Of a stretch of 38,588 nucleotides of DNA, positions 25,360 through 34,424 are shown piece after piece. Position 1 is the stretch's first letter. Each line of letters opens with the position of its first letter. The notes under the pieces are model-generated. The model was given only the letters and a program-made list of their open reading frames with translations. It made no database searches and was not told the origin of the DNA. The position numbers and the translations under genes were made by a program. Origin of the DNA: Planctomycetota bacterium (GTDB lineage Bacteria > Planctomycetota > UBA1135 > GCA-002686595). The stretch lies in the NCBI GenBank assembly GCA_027083445.1, contig JALWOP010000422.1, forward strand, positions 1 through 38,588, given 5' to 3'.

Positions 25360-25360
25360 T

Positions 25361-28300
25361 CTAGGGTCGCTGGAAGATCTCGAGCAGGTTCGAGGAGGAG
25401 AAGCCCGCGACGACTCCTCCACCGGCAACGTAGATTCGGCTCTGGAAGAGCACCGGGAAGATCCCGTGGCGCGGCGTCGGAAGGGGACTCTCCGCCCGCC
25501 AGGTGTTGTTTTGCGGGCTGTAGACCTGAACGTCAGCCAGGGCGGAAACCGTGTCCTCACCACCGAAGACGTACATCTCACCCTTGTAGTAGACCGCCTT
25601 GCCCGTACCTCCCCGGCCCAAAGGCATCGGAGCCAGGCTCGACTGCACGAGATCGGAAGAATCCCAACTGTCGGTCTGGGGGTCGTAACACTGCACCGTG
25701 TCGAAACCATCCTGGGGTACGTTACCCCCCTGCCGGCCACCGAAGACCCACAGCTTGTTGCCGTCGGTCGCCGAGGCGGCATGGTTGACCGGGGTCGACA
25801 TCAAGGCCAGGTTCAAACTTCCACCCTGGTCCCAGTCGTCGAGAACGGGATCGTAGACCGAGAGATTGCCGACCGTCGTGTTCCCGACGATGCCGCCGCA
25901 GACGTAGACCTTGCCGCCGATCACCGCGGAACTGCAGGAACCACCGGCCCAGGCCATGTCCTGACCCACACTCCAGGTGTCACTCGCCGGATCGTAGATC
26001 TGAACACGCCCTTCGGAGCCACCACCCAAGCCGCCGAAAAGGTAGACCTTGCCCCCGACCACCTCGCACGCGTGGTGCGTACCGGGGTAGGGGCGCACGG
26101 CCAAGTTGTCCACCCACGTATCGCTGAGCAGGTCATAGGCGTAGGTCTTGTTCGTACCCTCGCCGAAGAGGTAGAGGGTCTGGCCGACGACACCACAGGC
26201 GACCTCGCCCAGGGAATCCGGCAGGGAGGCACCGCTGACCCAAAAACCCTTCATCAGTCCCGGCGTAGCAGGCAGGCTGAGCACGGCCCCAGAAAGGGTC
26301 ACCACGTCCGCGTTCACCTGCACGACCACGTCATACAGGGAGCCGATGTTGTTCTCCGGTAGAGCGGGGAAGATGCCATGGATGCGCCGGGGTGTTACCG
26401 AAGTCAAAGTACAGGCGACCCCGCCCACCTGGACTGTGGTCTGCCCGTCCACGAAACCCTCTCCGCCGATCACGAAGGGGGTTCCGCCGGGTGACGGCGT
26501 ACGCCAAGGCAAGATGTCGTGCACCGTCGTCCCCACCGCCGAGGCATCGTCAGGCTCGAGGATGCGCACGCGGTTGGCGGTGTAATCCATCGCGAGTAGC
26601 GCCCCCCCCGGCCCGGTGATCACGTCGAGCCCCTGGGCCAAGGGCGTGATCAAGAGTTCACTCTGGAAGGCGCTGCCATCCGGAGTAAGCTCGATCATGT
26701 ACTGATTCGAGTTCCACTTTTGCACGACCAGACGGCCGCGCAGTTGGGAGTTGAAGGTCTGAGCGCGATACTCCGCGATGCCGTCCGCCGAGGAGGGGAT
26801 CAAGTGCAAGGGCGGGGTGTAGTCGGCATCCGCCGGCTCGGTCACATCGCGCCAGATGTACTCCCGCGGATCATCGAAGCCCCGGTTGCGGTTGGCCCAC
26901 CCGTAGTAGTTCCCCTCTCGAATCAGGTTCAGCTCATCGTCGTGCTGCGGGTGGATCCCCGAGTCGGTGTCGGCGCCCGTCGAGGCAGGACCATAGCCGA
27001 CGTTGGGGCCGTTGTCGGTGGCGTAGATCCGGCCAGCCGTCGTCAGGACCAGGTCGTACGCGTTGCGCTGGCCCGAAGCGAAGACCTCGATGTCCGCGCT
27101 CCCGTCGGAGATGGCGTCCTCGCCGAGAACCTGGTCATCGATCGGGGTCCCGTCGATACGCGAGATGTACTGGATCGCCCCGTTGAAGCCCGGTTTCGAG
27201 GTCAACGCCTTCAGGATCGCCCCGCTGAAGGGCGAGGCCGGTACGTCCCCCATCAGGGGCCAGGGAACTCCGGCATTGGTGTTGCCTCCCGCGGAAATCA
27301 AGAGATCGCCGTTGTTGTCGAACTCGATGCCGTTGACCCCATGGTCATGGTTCGAGGTCGGCAGGGAGGTTACCAGGGGAACCGGATTGTCGAAGTTGGG
27401 TCCCGTCAGGACGGAGATCTGTCCGGTGAAGGGAGAGGGGCCCGAGAATGAGCCACCACCGTTCAAGAAGTGCTCGCCATGGGCGACGTAGAGCTTGACG
27501 GGCGAGGGAGGGTCGTAGGGGTTGACCGCGATGCCAAGCAGGTCGTAGTTGGTCAGATTGCTGATCCCGGTGTGCACCGTGAAGGAGGAGACCCAGTCGT
27601 CATCAAAGGTGATCTCGTAGATCTTGCCGTCGAGTGTTCCTACGTAGAGCTTCCCGTTGGGGTGCCAAACCGCAGTAGTCGGGTTGGTGATCGTGAGCTC
27701 CCGGTCGTTGCGCAGGTTGAACTTGATCGGAACCGGGCCGTCGGGCGAATAGACGAAGTCGATCGAGTTGGAGATGCCGTTGGGAGTCTCGACCGTGACG
27801 GAGACCGAACCGGTGCCCGGCGGCGAATAGAGCTCGATCTGTTCAGCGGTCCAGCTCACGAAATCGGCCAGGGTGTAGTCGGTTGTTCCCCAGTGAACCG
27901 TCACCTGGTCCTTGGGGAAGAACCCGAACCCATCCATCGTGATCAGGTTGCCGCCCAGTTCACTGCCCACGGTCGGCATGGAGTGCAGCACGGGGACGAT
28001 CGTGCGCTCGTCGTGCACGACCCCCGAGCCCCAACCGGTCGCCTGCTGGCCATCGATGATCACCGACAGTTGCAGGGGAAGTTCGGCGATGTCAGAGACC
28101 GCGAAGCGAACATCGAGTTCGTGGTTCCCCGTGCTGACCTGACTGGCCCCGCCCCAGCGTGACCCGTCCAGATAGAGGCTGCGCTGCACTCCCCCACTAG
28201 CGACGAAGTCGTAGTTCGCCGCGGCGGGGGCGTAGAAATCGAGGATCCAACGCACCATGACATCGCCGCTGAAGGGCGAGTTGCCGACCTTCCCACCCTG

Positions 28301-31300
28301 GTCCGCTATGAGCAGCGAGGTCGTACGCTCCATGTAGTCGACCTGGCTGGGGACATGACTCAGGAGGAAGATCGGGTCGCCGAGGCCGTCGTAGTAGGAG
28401 ACCAGCATCCCCGGGACGCTGTCGGGAGCGTAGACCGTGAAGTCGTGGTGCTCGGTGGCCGAATCCGGCACCGGCTTGTCGTCGGTGATCGTGAGCGAGA
28501 TGGTGCTCGTCCCCATTCCCAGGGTGCGCGCGGTGTTGACCTGGGTGTCGAAGGAGACCGAGTTTTCCGCCCAGTCATAGCCGACGATGCTCTGCCCCGG
28601 TTCGTGGGTGTGAGACTCGAATCCGTAGAGCGTGACAGTCTCGCTACCGTCCTCGTCGTAATCGACGAGCATCGGAGGCGTGTAGGAAATGACCGGGTGC
28701 AGGAAGCCCCAGTCGGAGTTCGCCCCACCGGTTCCGGAGACGTCGATCGGAATCATCCCGAAATCCCCGAAGAGCTCGATGCGCAGGATGTTGTCCTGGT
28801 GCTCGGTCGGGACGAAATGCACCTCGATCGGAGTCGTGCTCCCCTCGGGCAAGTCGAAATCGACCGAGTAGTAGACCGAGGTGGTCGCGCCGTAGTAGTC
28901 GCTACTCCCCAGGCGCACGAAGAAGTCCTCGCCCGACCCCTGCGCCCCGGCGTCCAAAACCAGTCCGACCTGGGTGATCTTGCCCGGGGCCAGGCCACTG
29001 TTGGTCAAGTTGACCACCTGGGAAGCCGAGGAGCCTTGATCGACCAGACCGAAGTTGATCGCGCTTTGATCGGAGTCCACGCTCGGGACCGAACGCACTT
29101 CGAGGGCCGAGAGCAGCGCTTCGCCGGTCGTTGCGAAGAGGTCGAGATCGAGGGATCCGTCGGTGACGGTCACCGGCAGAGGACCGGGAGTCCAGGCGGC
29201 ATTCGCTCCCGCGACCACTACCAGATCGAGGCCGGTGATGACCGGCGTCCCCTCCAACCACAGGTCGAAGACACGCTGGCCGGCGCCGCTGTATTGAATC
29301 TCGGCAAAGTGGGGCACCACCTCGTACTGACCGCTGGGCAACTCAAGGGAGTAGCCGAAGCTGCCGCCGACGCGGGCGACCTGGTACAGGGAGGGGTCGC
29401 TGGTCCCCACGATCGACTGGGTCGTCGTCAGATAGGCTGAATCTCCGGTCTCCCCGAAATCGGGGGACCAGTAGTGCAGCAGCCCGTCGAGATAGGGATC
29501 CGGCCCGGCCGTCATGCGCAGCTCATCACCAGGGAGACCGCGGCCGATGCCGTTCAGGCGAACCTCCCCATCCGGAGCTCCGTGGGGCTTCTGCACAACG
29601 CGAGCCACGCCCTGGCGCAAGCCGTACTGGGTCGGCTGGAAGGTGACCTGGAAGGAGGCCGTATCGCCCGGCTGCAAGAGCACCGGCATGGCCTGGTCGT
29701 AGGTGATTTGGTAGTCGGCGGGCGCCCCACCGTCGATGACGATGCGCTTGAAGGTGATCGGCACGTGCTGGGTGTTGGTCAGCACCACCGGGAAGGGACC
29801 GCTCGCTTGACCGATCTCGGTCACCGGCGGATCGATCGACCCTACATCGGGGCGCAGGCCCGCGATGTCGAGTTCCGTGTCCGGCCCGTCGTTGTCCTGG
29901 ATCGTGAGGCGGTGGTGCAGGGGAGCCCCAGCGACCGCATTGACCAGCGAGGCGGAGTCGATGGAGATGCGCACCTGTTCCGCGGATTCGTCCTGGGTGT
30001 CCTCGAGGACGGTCAAGGACAGGCTCGCGCTGGATTGGCCGGCAGGGATCGAAAGCGGCGAGGAGTCGATCGTGTAATCCAGGTTCGCCGTCGCATCACC
30101 GCTGACGGTGAAGGGCACGGTGATGTCGAGCCCCGAAACCGCGGAGAGCTGCACGAGAATCCCCGTCGTGCCGCTCCCCTCGTCCACGCTCTGGGAGGGT
30201 AGTTGGAAAGCGACGCTCGGCGGAGGGTCATCGTCAACCAGGGTCAGGGTATGGACCGTGGTCGATCCGAAGTCCGCGCCACTGGGAGGTCCAAGGGTGA
30301 GTACGACGGTCTCATCCGCCTCGTCCATCGCGTCGGGAATCGCCGTCACGCTGGTCGTGCCGGTCAAGGATCCGGCGGGGATCAGGATCGTGGACTGGTC
30401 GAGGGTGTAGTCCACCCCTTCGGTCGCCGTTCCCGAGGTGGTGATCGGGACGGAGACATCCACTCCGGATACCGCCGAAAGGCCCAGGCTGATCGAACTC
30501 TGTCCCACTCCCTCGCCCGAAGAGGAGCTGGAGGAGGTGAACTCGACCGTGGGCAGGGGATCATCGCTGGTGATCGTGAGGATGTGCTGGGTGGTCGTGC
30601 CCAACTGACCGTCCTGGGGCGAGCCCAGGGTGATCTCGACCGTCTCGCCCGGTTCGTAGAGGAGATCGTCGACCAAACTGACCCAAAGGTCCGCGCTCGT
30701 CTGCCCGGCGGGAATGAGGATCGGCGAGGGGTCGAGGGTGTAGTCCTCGGGATTGGCCGCCGTTCCCGCGACGGTGAAGGGCACGCTGACATCGAGCCCC
30801 GACGGAGCCGAGAGCACCAGGACGGCGCTCACGCTCCCGGCCGTCTCCAGAGCGCTCTGGCTCGCGATCTGGAAATCGACCGTCGGCGCGTCGTCGTCGT
30901 CGAGGAGGGTGAACAGGTGCGTGCTCACCCCACCGAGAGTCGCATCGGTCGGGGTGCCCAGGTCGACCTGCACCGTCTCATCGGCCTCGTGCAGGGCGTC
31001 GTCCACGGGAGTCAAGGTGAGCTGGGCCGTCGTCGTGCCGGCGGGCAGCACGAGGGGGCTCGCATCGAAGGAGTAGTCGTCCGGACTCTGGGCGTCTCCC
31101 GAGAGGCTGAAGGGAACGCTCACCTCCTTGCCCGAAGGCCCCGACAGGTCCACCTCGATCGTTGCCGGCCCACCGCCTTCGAGGGAACTGCTGGCGCTCA
31201 GGGTGAACTGCACGCTGGGCGGAGCATCGTCGTCCAAGAGGGTCGCCGTGTGGACCAGAGTCGCCCCCAGGTCGGCACCGGTCGGCGTTCCCAGGGTGAG

Positions 31301-32728
31301 CACGACGGTCTCGTCGTTCTCATCGAGACTGTCATCCACCACCTGCAGGGTGAGATCGAAGGTCGCCTGCCCCGCGGGGATGACCACTGGACTCGCGTCC
31401 AGGCCGTAGTCATCGGGATCGATTGCGTCGCCGGTAACGACGAAAGGCACGCTGACGTCCTGGCCGGAGACCGCCGAGAGTTGCAGGGTGATCGCCAGAG
31501 TTCCGCCCCCCTCGGTAAGGCTCGAAGAGGCGGCCTGGAAGTCCAGGGTCGGCAGGGCGTCATCGTCCTGCAGGGTCAGGGTGTGGACCGACTGCGAACC
31601 GAGGGTGGCGTTGGTCGGTGAGGTGAGGGTCAGGACGACGGTCTCATCGCTCTCGCTGAGAACGTCGTCGACGGGAACCACGTCGACGCTGCCTCCCGAG
31701 TTCCCCGCGGAGATCGTGACCGAAGTCGCCGAGAGGCTGTAGTCGTCCGGGTCGAGCGCGGTTCCGCTCGCGGCCAAGGAGACGCTCACGTCGCGCCCCG
31801 AGGGCGCGGACAGACTGATGTTTACCGGAATGGTGCCCCCGTTTTCGGGGGCCGCCTGGGAGGCGATGCTGAAGGCGATGGTGGGCGGCGCGTCATCGTC
31901 GACGAGAGTCACGGTGTGGGTCGTCGTCGCCCCCAATGTCGCACCCACCGGCGTCCCCATGGTCAGGGAGGCGGTCTCGTCTTCCTCGTCGAGACTGTCG
32001 TCGACCAGGGTGAGGGTCAGGGTGCCGCTCTGCTGTCCGGCGGGAATGATGACCGGATTGGCGGAGAGACTGTAGTCATCCGGATCGACCGCAGTGCCGG
32101 CCTGGGAGATGGGTACGCTGACCTCACGCCCGGAAACCGCCGACAGGACCAGGTCCACGGTCAAGCTTCCGGCGGACTCGGCCCCGCTCTGGGAGGCCAT
32201 CGCGAAGCTCACCGTCGGCGAAGCGTCGTCGTCCTGGAGCGTGTAGGTGTGGGTCGTCTGCGTCCCGAGGGTCGCCCCCGTCGGCGTCCCCAGGGTCAGG
32301 GTCAAGGTTTCGTCATCCTCGTCGAGACTGTCGTCGATGGCGGTCAGGGTCACCGAGGCGCTCAGGCTTCCCGCGGGGATCGTGACCGGAGAGGTCTGAT
32401 CGAGGCTGTAGTCGCTGCCCGCGGTCAAGCTGCCCGAGGTCTGGAAGGGCACGCTGACGTCGGTGGCCGAGACGGCCGACAGACTCAGGGTGGCCACCAG
32501 GACGGCGCCGTTCTCCGTGCCCGAGGAGGCGGCGGTCGTGAACTCGACCGTCGGATCCGCCGCCAGGGCGGTCGTGGCAGGGGTCGGCTCCGGAAGGGCG
32601 ACGGCGGACCCGGCGGTGAGGCAGGCCAGCAGTCCAAGAACTGTCCGAGATGCTGAACGTCGAACGCCGCGGCAACGATCGGAATCGTCCCACGAGCACG
32701 GCACGGCTCTCTGCGGAGTGCGAAGCAT
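25361..32728 (-). CDS. Giant exported Calx-beta/malectin/propeller/Kelch protein
   Basis: A 2455-residue exported protein. The N-terminus has a long basic n-region with R23-R24 and a hydrophobic core at about 29-44. Residues 58-947 are eight tandem Calx-beta domains, each ending in an acidic D-D-D or D-N-D with a central 'DDSLDExDET' calcium-binding-like segment. Then follow, roughly: choice-of-anchor-D/ASH domain (950-1065), malectin-like domain (1065-1215), second ASH domain (1216-1323), PKD-like domain, PA14-like domain ('MLVSYYDG', about 1415-1545), IPT/TIG domain, sorbosone/glucose-dehydrogenase-like propeller (about 1645-2075; 'HDHGVNGIEF', 'ASGQRNAYDL', 'DDELNLIREGNYYGW'), second IPT/TIG domain and Kelch repeats (about 2175-2455). 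No C-terminal sorting signal is seen. The ATG at 32728 is the best start; upstream in-frame codons are low-complexity. Likely a surface adhesin or matrix protein with a possible sugar-oxidising part; function is inferred. Confidence 0.88.
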   Translation of the reverse strand: MLRTPQRAVPCSWDDSDRCRGVRRSASRTVLGLLACLTAGSAVALPEPTPATTALAADPTVEFTTAASSGTENGAVLVATLSLSAVSATDVSVPFQTSGSLTAGSDYSLDQTSPVTIPAGSLSASVTLTAIDDSLDEDDETLTLTLGTPTGATLGTQTTHTYTLQDDDASPTVSFAMASQSGAESAGSLTVDLVLSAVSGREVSVPISQAGTAVDPDDYSLSANPVIIPAGQQSGTLTLTLVDDSLDEEDETASLTMGTPVGATLGATTTHTVTLVDDDAPPTIAFSIASQAAPENGGTIPVNISLSAPSGRDVSVSLAASGTALDPDDYSLSATSVTISAGNSGGSVDVVPVDDVLSESDETVVLTLTSPTNATLGSQSVHTLTLQDDDALPTLDFQAASSSLTEGGGTLAITLQLSAVSGQDVSVPFVVTGDAIDPDDYGLDASPVVIPAGQATFDLTLQVVDDSLDENDETVVLTLGTPTGADLGATLVHTATLLDDDAPPSVQFTLSASSSLEGGGPATIEVDLSGPSGKEVSVPFSLSGDAQSPDDYSFDASPLVLPAGTTTAQLTLTPVDDALHEADETVQVDLGTPTDATLGGVSTHLFTLLDDDDAPTVDFQIASQSALETAGSVSAVLVLSAPSGLDVSVPFTVAGTAANPEDYTLDPSPILIPAGQTSADLWVSLVDDLLYEPGETVEITLGSPQDGQLGTTTQHILTITSDDPLPTVEFTSSSSSSGEGVGQSSISLGLSAVSGVDVSVPITTSGTATEGVDYTLDQSTILIPAGSLTGTTSVTAIPDAMDEADETVVLTLGPPSGADFGSTTVHTLTLVDDDPPPSVAFQLPSQSVDEGSGTTGILVQLSAVSGLDITVPFTVSGDATANLDYTIDSSPLSIPAGQSSASLSLTVLEDTQDESAEQVRISIDSASLVNAVAGAPLHHRLTIQDNDGPDTELDIAGLRPDVGSIDPPVTEIGQASGPFPVVLTNTQHVPITFKRIVIDGGAPADYQITYDQAMPVLLQPGDTASFQVTFQPTQYGLRQGVARVVQKPHGAPDGEVRLNGIGRGLPGDELRMTAGPDPYLDGLLHYWSPDFGETGDSAYLTTTQSIVGTSDPSLYQVARVGGSFGYSLELPSGQYEVVPHFAEIQYSGAGQRVFDLWLEGTPVITGLDLVVVAGANAAWTPGPLPVTVTDGSLDLDLFATTGEALLSALEVRSVPSVDSDQSAINFGLVDQGSSASQVVNLTNSGLAPGKITQVGLVLDAGAQGSGEDFFVRLGSSDYYGATTSVYYSVDFDLPEGSTTPIEVHFVPTEHQDNILRIELFGDFGMIPIDVSGTGGANSDWGFLHPVISYTPPMLVDYDEDGSETVTLYGFESHTHEPGQSIVGYDWAENSVSFDTQVNTARTLGMGTSTISLTITDDKPVPDSATEHHDFTVYAPDSVPGMLVSYYDGLGDPIFLLSHVPSQVDYMERTTSLLIADQGGKVGNSPFSGDVMVRWILDFYAPAAANYDFVASGGVQRSLYLDGSRWGGASQVSTGNHELDVRFAVSDIAELPLQLSVIIDGQQATGWGSGVVHDERTIVPVLHSMPTVGSELGGNLITMDGFGFFPKDQVTVHWGTTDYTLADFVSWTAEQIELYSPPGTGSVSVTVETPNGISNSIDFVYSPDGPVPIKFNLRNDRELTITNPTTAVWHPNGKLYVGTLDGKIYEITFDDDWVSSFTVHTGISNLTNYDLLGIAVNPYDPPSPVKLYVAHGEHFLNGGGSFSGPSPFTGQISVLTGPNFDNPVPLVTSLPTSNHDHGVNGIEFDNNGDLLISAGGNTNAGVPWPLMGDVPASPFSGAILKALTSKPGFNGAIQYISRIDGTPIDDQVLGEDAISDGSADIEVFASGQRNAYDLVLTTAGRIYATDNGPNVGYGPASTGADTDSGIHPQHDDELNLIREGNYYGWANRNRGFDDPREYIWRDVTEPADADYTPPLHLIPSSADGIAEYRAQTFNSQLRGRLVVQKWNSNQYMIELTPDGSAFQSELLITPLAQGLDVITGPGGALLAMDYTANRVRILEPDDASAVGTTVHDILPWRTPSPGGTPFVIGGEGFVDGQTTVQVGGVACTLTSVTPRRIHGIFPALPENNIGSLYDVVVQVNADVVTLSGAVLSLPATPGLMKGFWVSGASLPDSLGEVACGVVGQTLYLFGEGTNKTYAYDLLSDTWVDNLAVRPYPGTHHACEVVGGKVYLFGGLGGGSEGRVQIYDPASDTWSVGQDMAWAGGSCSSAVIGGKVYVCGGIVGNTTVGNLSVYDPVLDDWDQGGSLNLALMSTPVNHAASATDGNKLWVFGGRQGGNVPQDGFDTVQCYDPQTDSWDSSDLVQSSLAPMPLGRGGTGKAVYYKGEMYVFGGEDTVSALADVQVYSPQNNTWRAESPLPTPRHGIFPVLFQSRIYVAGGGVVAGFSSSNLLEIFQRP
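29888..32557 (-). repeat. Eight tandem ~333-base Calx-beta repeat units
   Basis: Coding repeat within the giant gene. Counting residues, units 1-7 are each exactly 111 residues (58-168, 169-279, 280-390, 391-501, 502-612, 613-723, 724-834) and unit 8 is 113 (835-947). Units share 'SAVSG-x-x-V-S-V-P', 'DDYSL', 'IPAG' and 'DDSLDE-x-DET', followed by 'LGTPTGATLG'. Constant length with diverged sequence suggests duplication of a whole domain with later selection on register. Confidence 0.9.
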
Positions 32729-32748
32729 GTCGATACTGGGAGGCAAAT

Positions 32749-32778
32749 GGGACCCCGGGGTCCCCGAACGGGATTCGG
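32749..32778. promoter_or_regulatory. Two adjoining palindromes upstream of the giant gene
   Basis: GGGACCCCGGGGTCCC (32749-32764) is a perfect 16-base palindrome ending 20 bases before the giant gene's ATG. Adjoining it, CCGAA (32764-32768) and TTCGG (32774-32778) form a second dyad with a 5-base centre. They could be a protein-binding site or RNA structure in the leader. No ribosome site is evident between them and the ATG. Confidence 0.35.
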
Positions 32779-32882
32779 CCGCGGGGGAACGGCCCTTCCT
32801 ATTGTGTTGCAGGGAGCGCATCCCGCACAGCACGCTTTTGGCCTCCTGGCGCCGACCGGGCGAGACCGCGCCCCCGACGCAC

Positions 32883-32911
32883 CGTAAGTCACTGTAGATA
32901 CGAGGCTTACG
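32883..32911. promoter_or_regulatory. Inverted repeat CGTAAG/CTTACG
   Basis: CGTAAG (32883-32888) and CTTACG (32906-32911) are a perfect 6-base inverted repeat with a 17-base centre in the 227-base gap between tldD and the giant gene. The centre is less GC-rich than its surroundings. It may be an operator; no T-run follows, so it is not a convincing terminator. Confidence 0.3.
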
Positions 32912-32955
32912 AACGGATCCCCAGATGGGGGCACCGGCCTGAATTCGAGCCTTTC

Positions 32956-34410
32956 CTAGGCCTGTACGAAGGTGATTCCCCGGAAGCGGGCCGGGGCCGC
33001 CCCGTGGCTCATCTCGGCGACCTGCATCGGGTTGCCCTTCCCGCAATTCGGAACGCCCCACAGCTCCCAGTGGTCCGCGTCGCAGATCGCATCGCAAGAG
33101 CGCCAGAAGTCGGGGGTGCGCCCCTGGTAGGTGGGCCGTCGGAGCATGCGGCCGAGCTTGCCCCCCTGGACCTCCCAGCCCACCTCACAGGTGAACTGGA
33201 AGTTCAGGCGCCGCTGATCGATCGACCACATCTTGACCGTGTCGGCGAAGATGGCACCGTCCTCGGTGTCGGCCAAAAGCCGCTCCAGGGACCACTCACC
33301 CGGTTCGAGCGAGAGGTTGGTGATGCGCACGATCGGCGGGTTGTACCAGCCCTCGGCGCGCGCCGTTCCGCGGGAGCGCGCCTCGCCGATGCGCCCCGCC
33401 CACTCGCGAGAGGTGTGGTAGCCGACGAAGACCCCGTCGCGCACCACGTGCCAGCGGCCCGATTCCACGCACTCATCGTCCCAGCCGCGGGTGTCGAGCC
33501 CGCCGGGGACGGTCGAGTCGGCGACCAGGTTGACCAGGGGAGAGCCGTAGTGGAACTCTCCGAGGAGGTCGGTCGTCGCGAAGCTACTGCCGGCTAGGTC
33601 GACCTCGTGTCCGAAGACCCGATCGAGTTCGTTGGGGTGCCCGACCGACTCGTGGATCTGAAGCATCAGTTGGCTGCCCCCCAGGATCAGGGTTCGCTGC
33701 CCCCCGGGACAGGGATCGGCATGGCAGAGGGCGATCGCCTCGTCGCGCACGCGCTCCCCATGGGCGGCCAGATCGAGTCCCTCGATGAACTCCCAGCCCT
33801 GGGACTTGTAGTTGCCCCCGAAGGAGGCGGGATAGCTGCGCGTCTCCACCTCACCCGCGGCGGCAGCGGTGCTCGAGATCCCCGCCCCGCTGCGCACGAG
33901 CACCTGGTGCAGCTCCGCGCCGTCACTCGAGACCTGCCACTGCTCCTCGCGCCGCAGGCTGATGTTCGCTTGCCGAACGACCGTCTCCGAACGTCCCCGC
34001 ATAGCGTTGTCCGCGGAGCGCAAGAGGTCGAGTTTCGTCTCGAGGGGAACCGTGAAGGGATCCTCCTGTACCGGGGTCACATACTCCCCCACGTGGCCCG
34101 GTTCGGGGGCGAGTTCGACGGCTTCCTTGCGCGCTCCGGCACAATCACGGGCCACCTTGGCCGCCCGTCGAGCCAGGCCGCCGGCCACCTCGTGCACGTC
34201 GGAGAAGGTCGCCGGAGCAGCGGCAAAGCCCCAGGTTCCCGCCGCGAGCACGCGCACGCCGATCCCGAGCTCGTCGGGGGCGTCAGCCCCCTCGAGGGCA
34301 CCGTTCTTGAGGGTCAGATCCTCGCGGGAGCAGCGATTGATGCGGGCGTCGGCGTAGTCCGCGCCGGCCTTGAGGGCAGCCTCCACGGCGGCCTGAGCGG
34401 TATCCATCAT
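32956..34410 (-). CDS. tldD: TldD family metalloprotease
   Basis: A 484-residue TldD protein, the catalytic half of the TldD/TldE heterodimeric zinc protease, which acts on unfolded peptides and in some bacteria matures ribosomally made peptides or degrades the CcdA antitoxin. The zinc motif H253-E-S-V-G-H258 is visible, followed by 'PNELDRVFGHE'; a C-terminal 'NCGKGNPMQV' supplies the expected cysteine ligand. The start is set at ATG 34410 because AGGAG lies 8 bases upstream and overlaps the stop of tldE; a GTG at 34419 is too close to that site. The gap to tldE is 11 bases. No obvious peptide precursor gene is seen next to the pair, so its substrate is unknown. Confidence 0.93.
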   Translation of the reverse strand: MMDTAQAAVEAALKAGADYADARINRCSREDLTLKNGALEGADAPDELGIGVRVLAAGTWGFAAAPATFSDVHEVAGGLARRAAKVARDCAGARKEAVELAPEPGHVGEYVTPVQEDPFTVPLETKLDLLRSADNAMRGRSETVVRQANISLRREEQWQVSSDGAELHQVLVRSGAGISSTAAAAGEVETRSYPASFGGNYKSQGWEFIEGLDLAAHGERVRDEAIALCHADPCPGGQRTLILGGSQLMLQIHESVGHPNELDRVFGHEVDLAGSSFATTDLLGEFHYGSPLVNLVADSTVPGGLDTRGWDDECVESGRWHVVRDGVFVGYHTSREWAGRIGEARSRGTARAEGWYNPPIVRITNLSLEPGEWSLERLLADTEDGAIFADTVKMWSIDQRRLNFQFTCEVGWEVQGGKLGRMLRRPTYQGRTPDFWRSCDAICDADHWELWGVPNCGKGNPMQVAEMSHGAAPARFRGITFVQA

Positions 34411-34424
34411 GGTGGTCACTCCTA
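34411..34424 (-). promoter_or_regulatory. Ribosome binding site of tldD overlapping tldE stop
   Basis: On the minus strand the sequence TAGGAGTGACCACC precedes the ATG. TAG is the stop of tldE and AGGAG is the ribosome site of tldD, so translation of the two genes is probably coupled. It decides the ATG at 34410 over the GTG at 34419. Confidence 0.6.

Noticed and set aside
29888-32557. Periodic DNA considered as a possible CRISPR array or satellite repeat
   Set aside because: The 333-base period is in frame with a domain repeat; units diverge in sequence and no short identical repeats with spacers are present.
26720-32656. Several plus-strand open frames opposite the giant gene
   Set aside because: They mirror the Calx-beta and propeller coding pattern (repeated VVDD/RGR-rich segments) and have no own domain or start signals.
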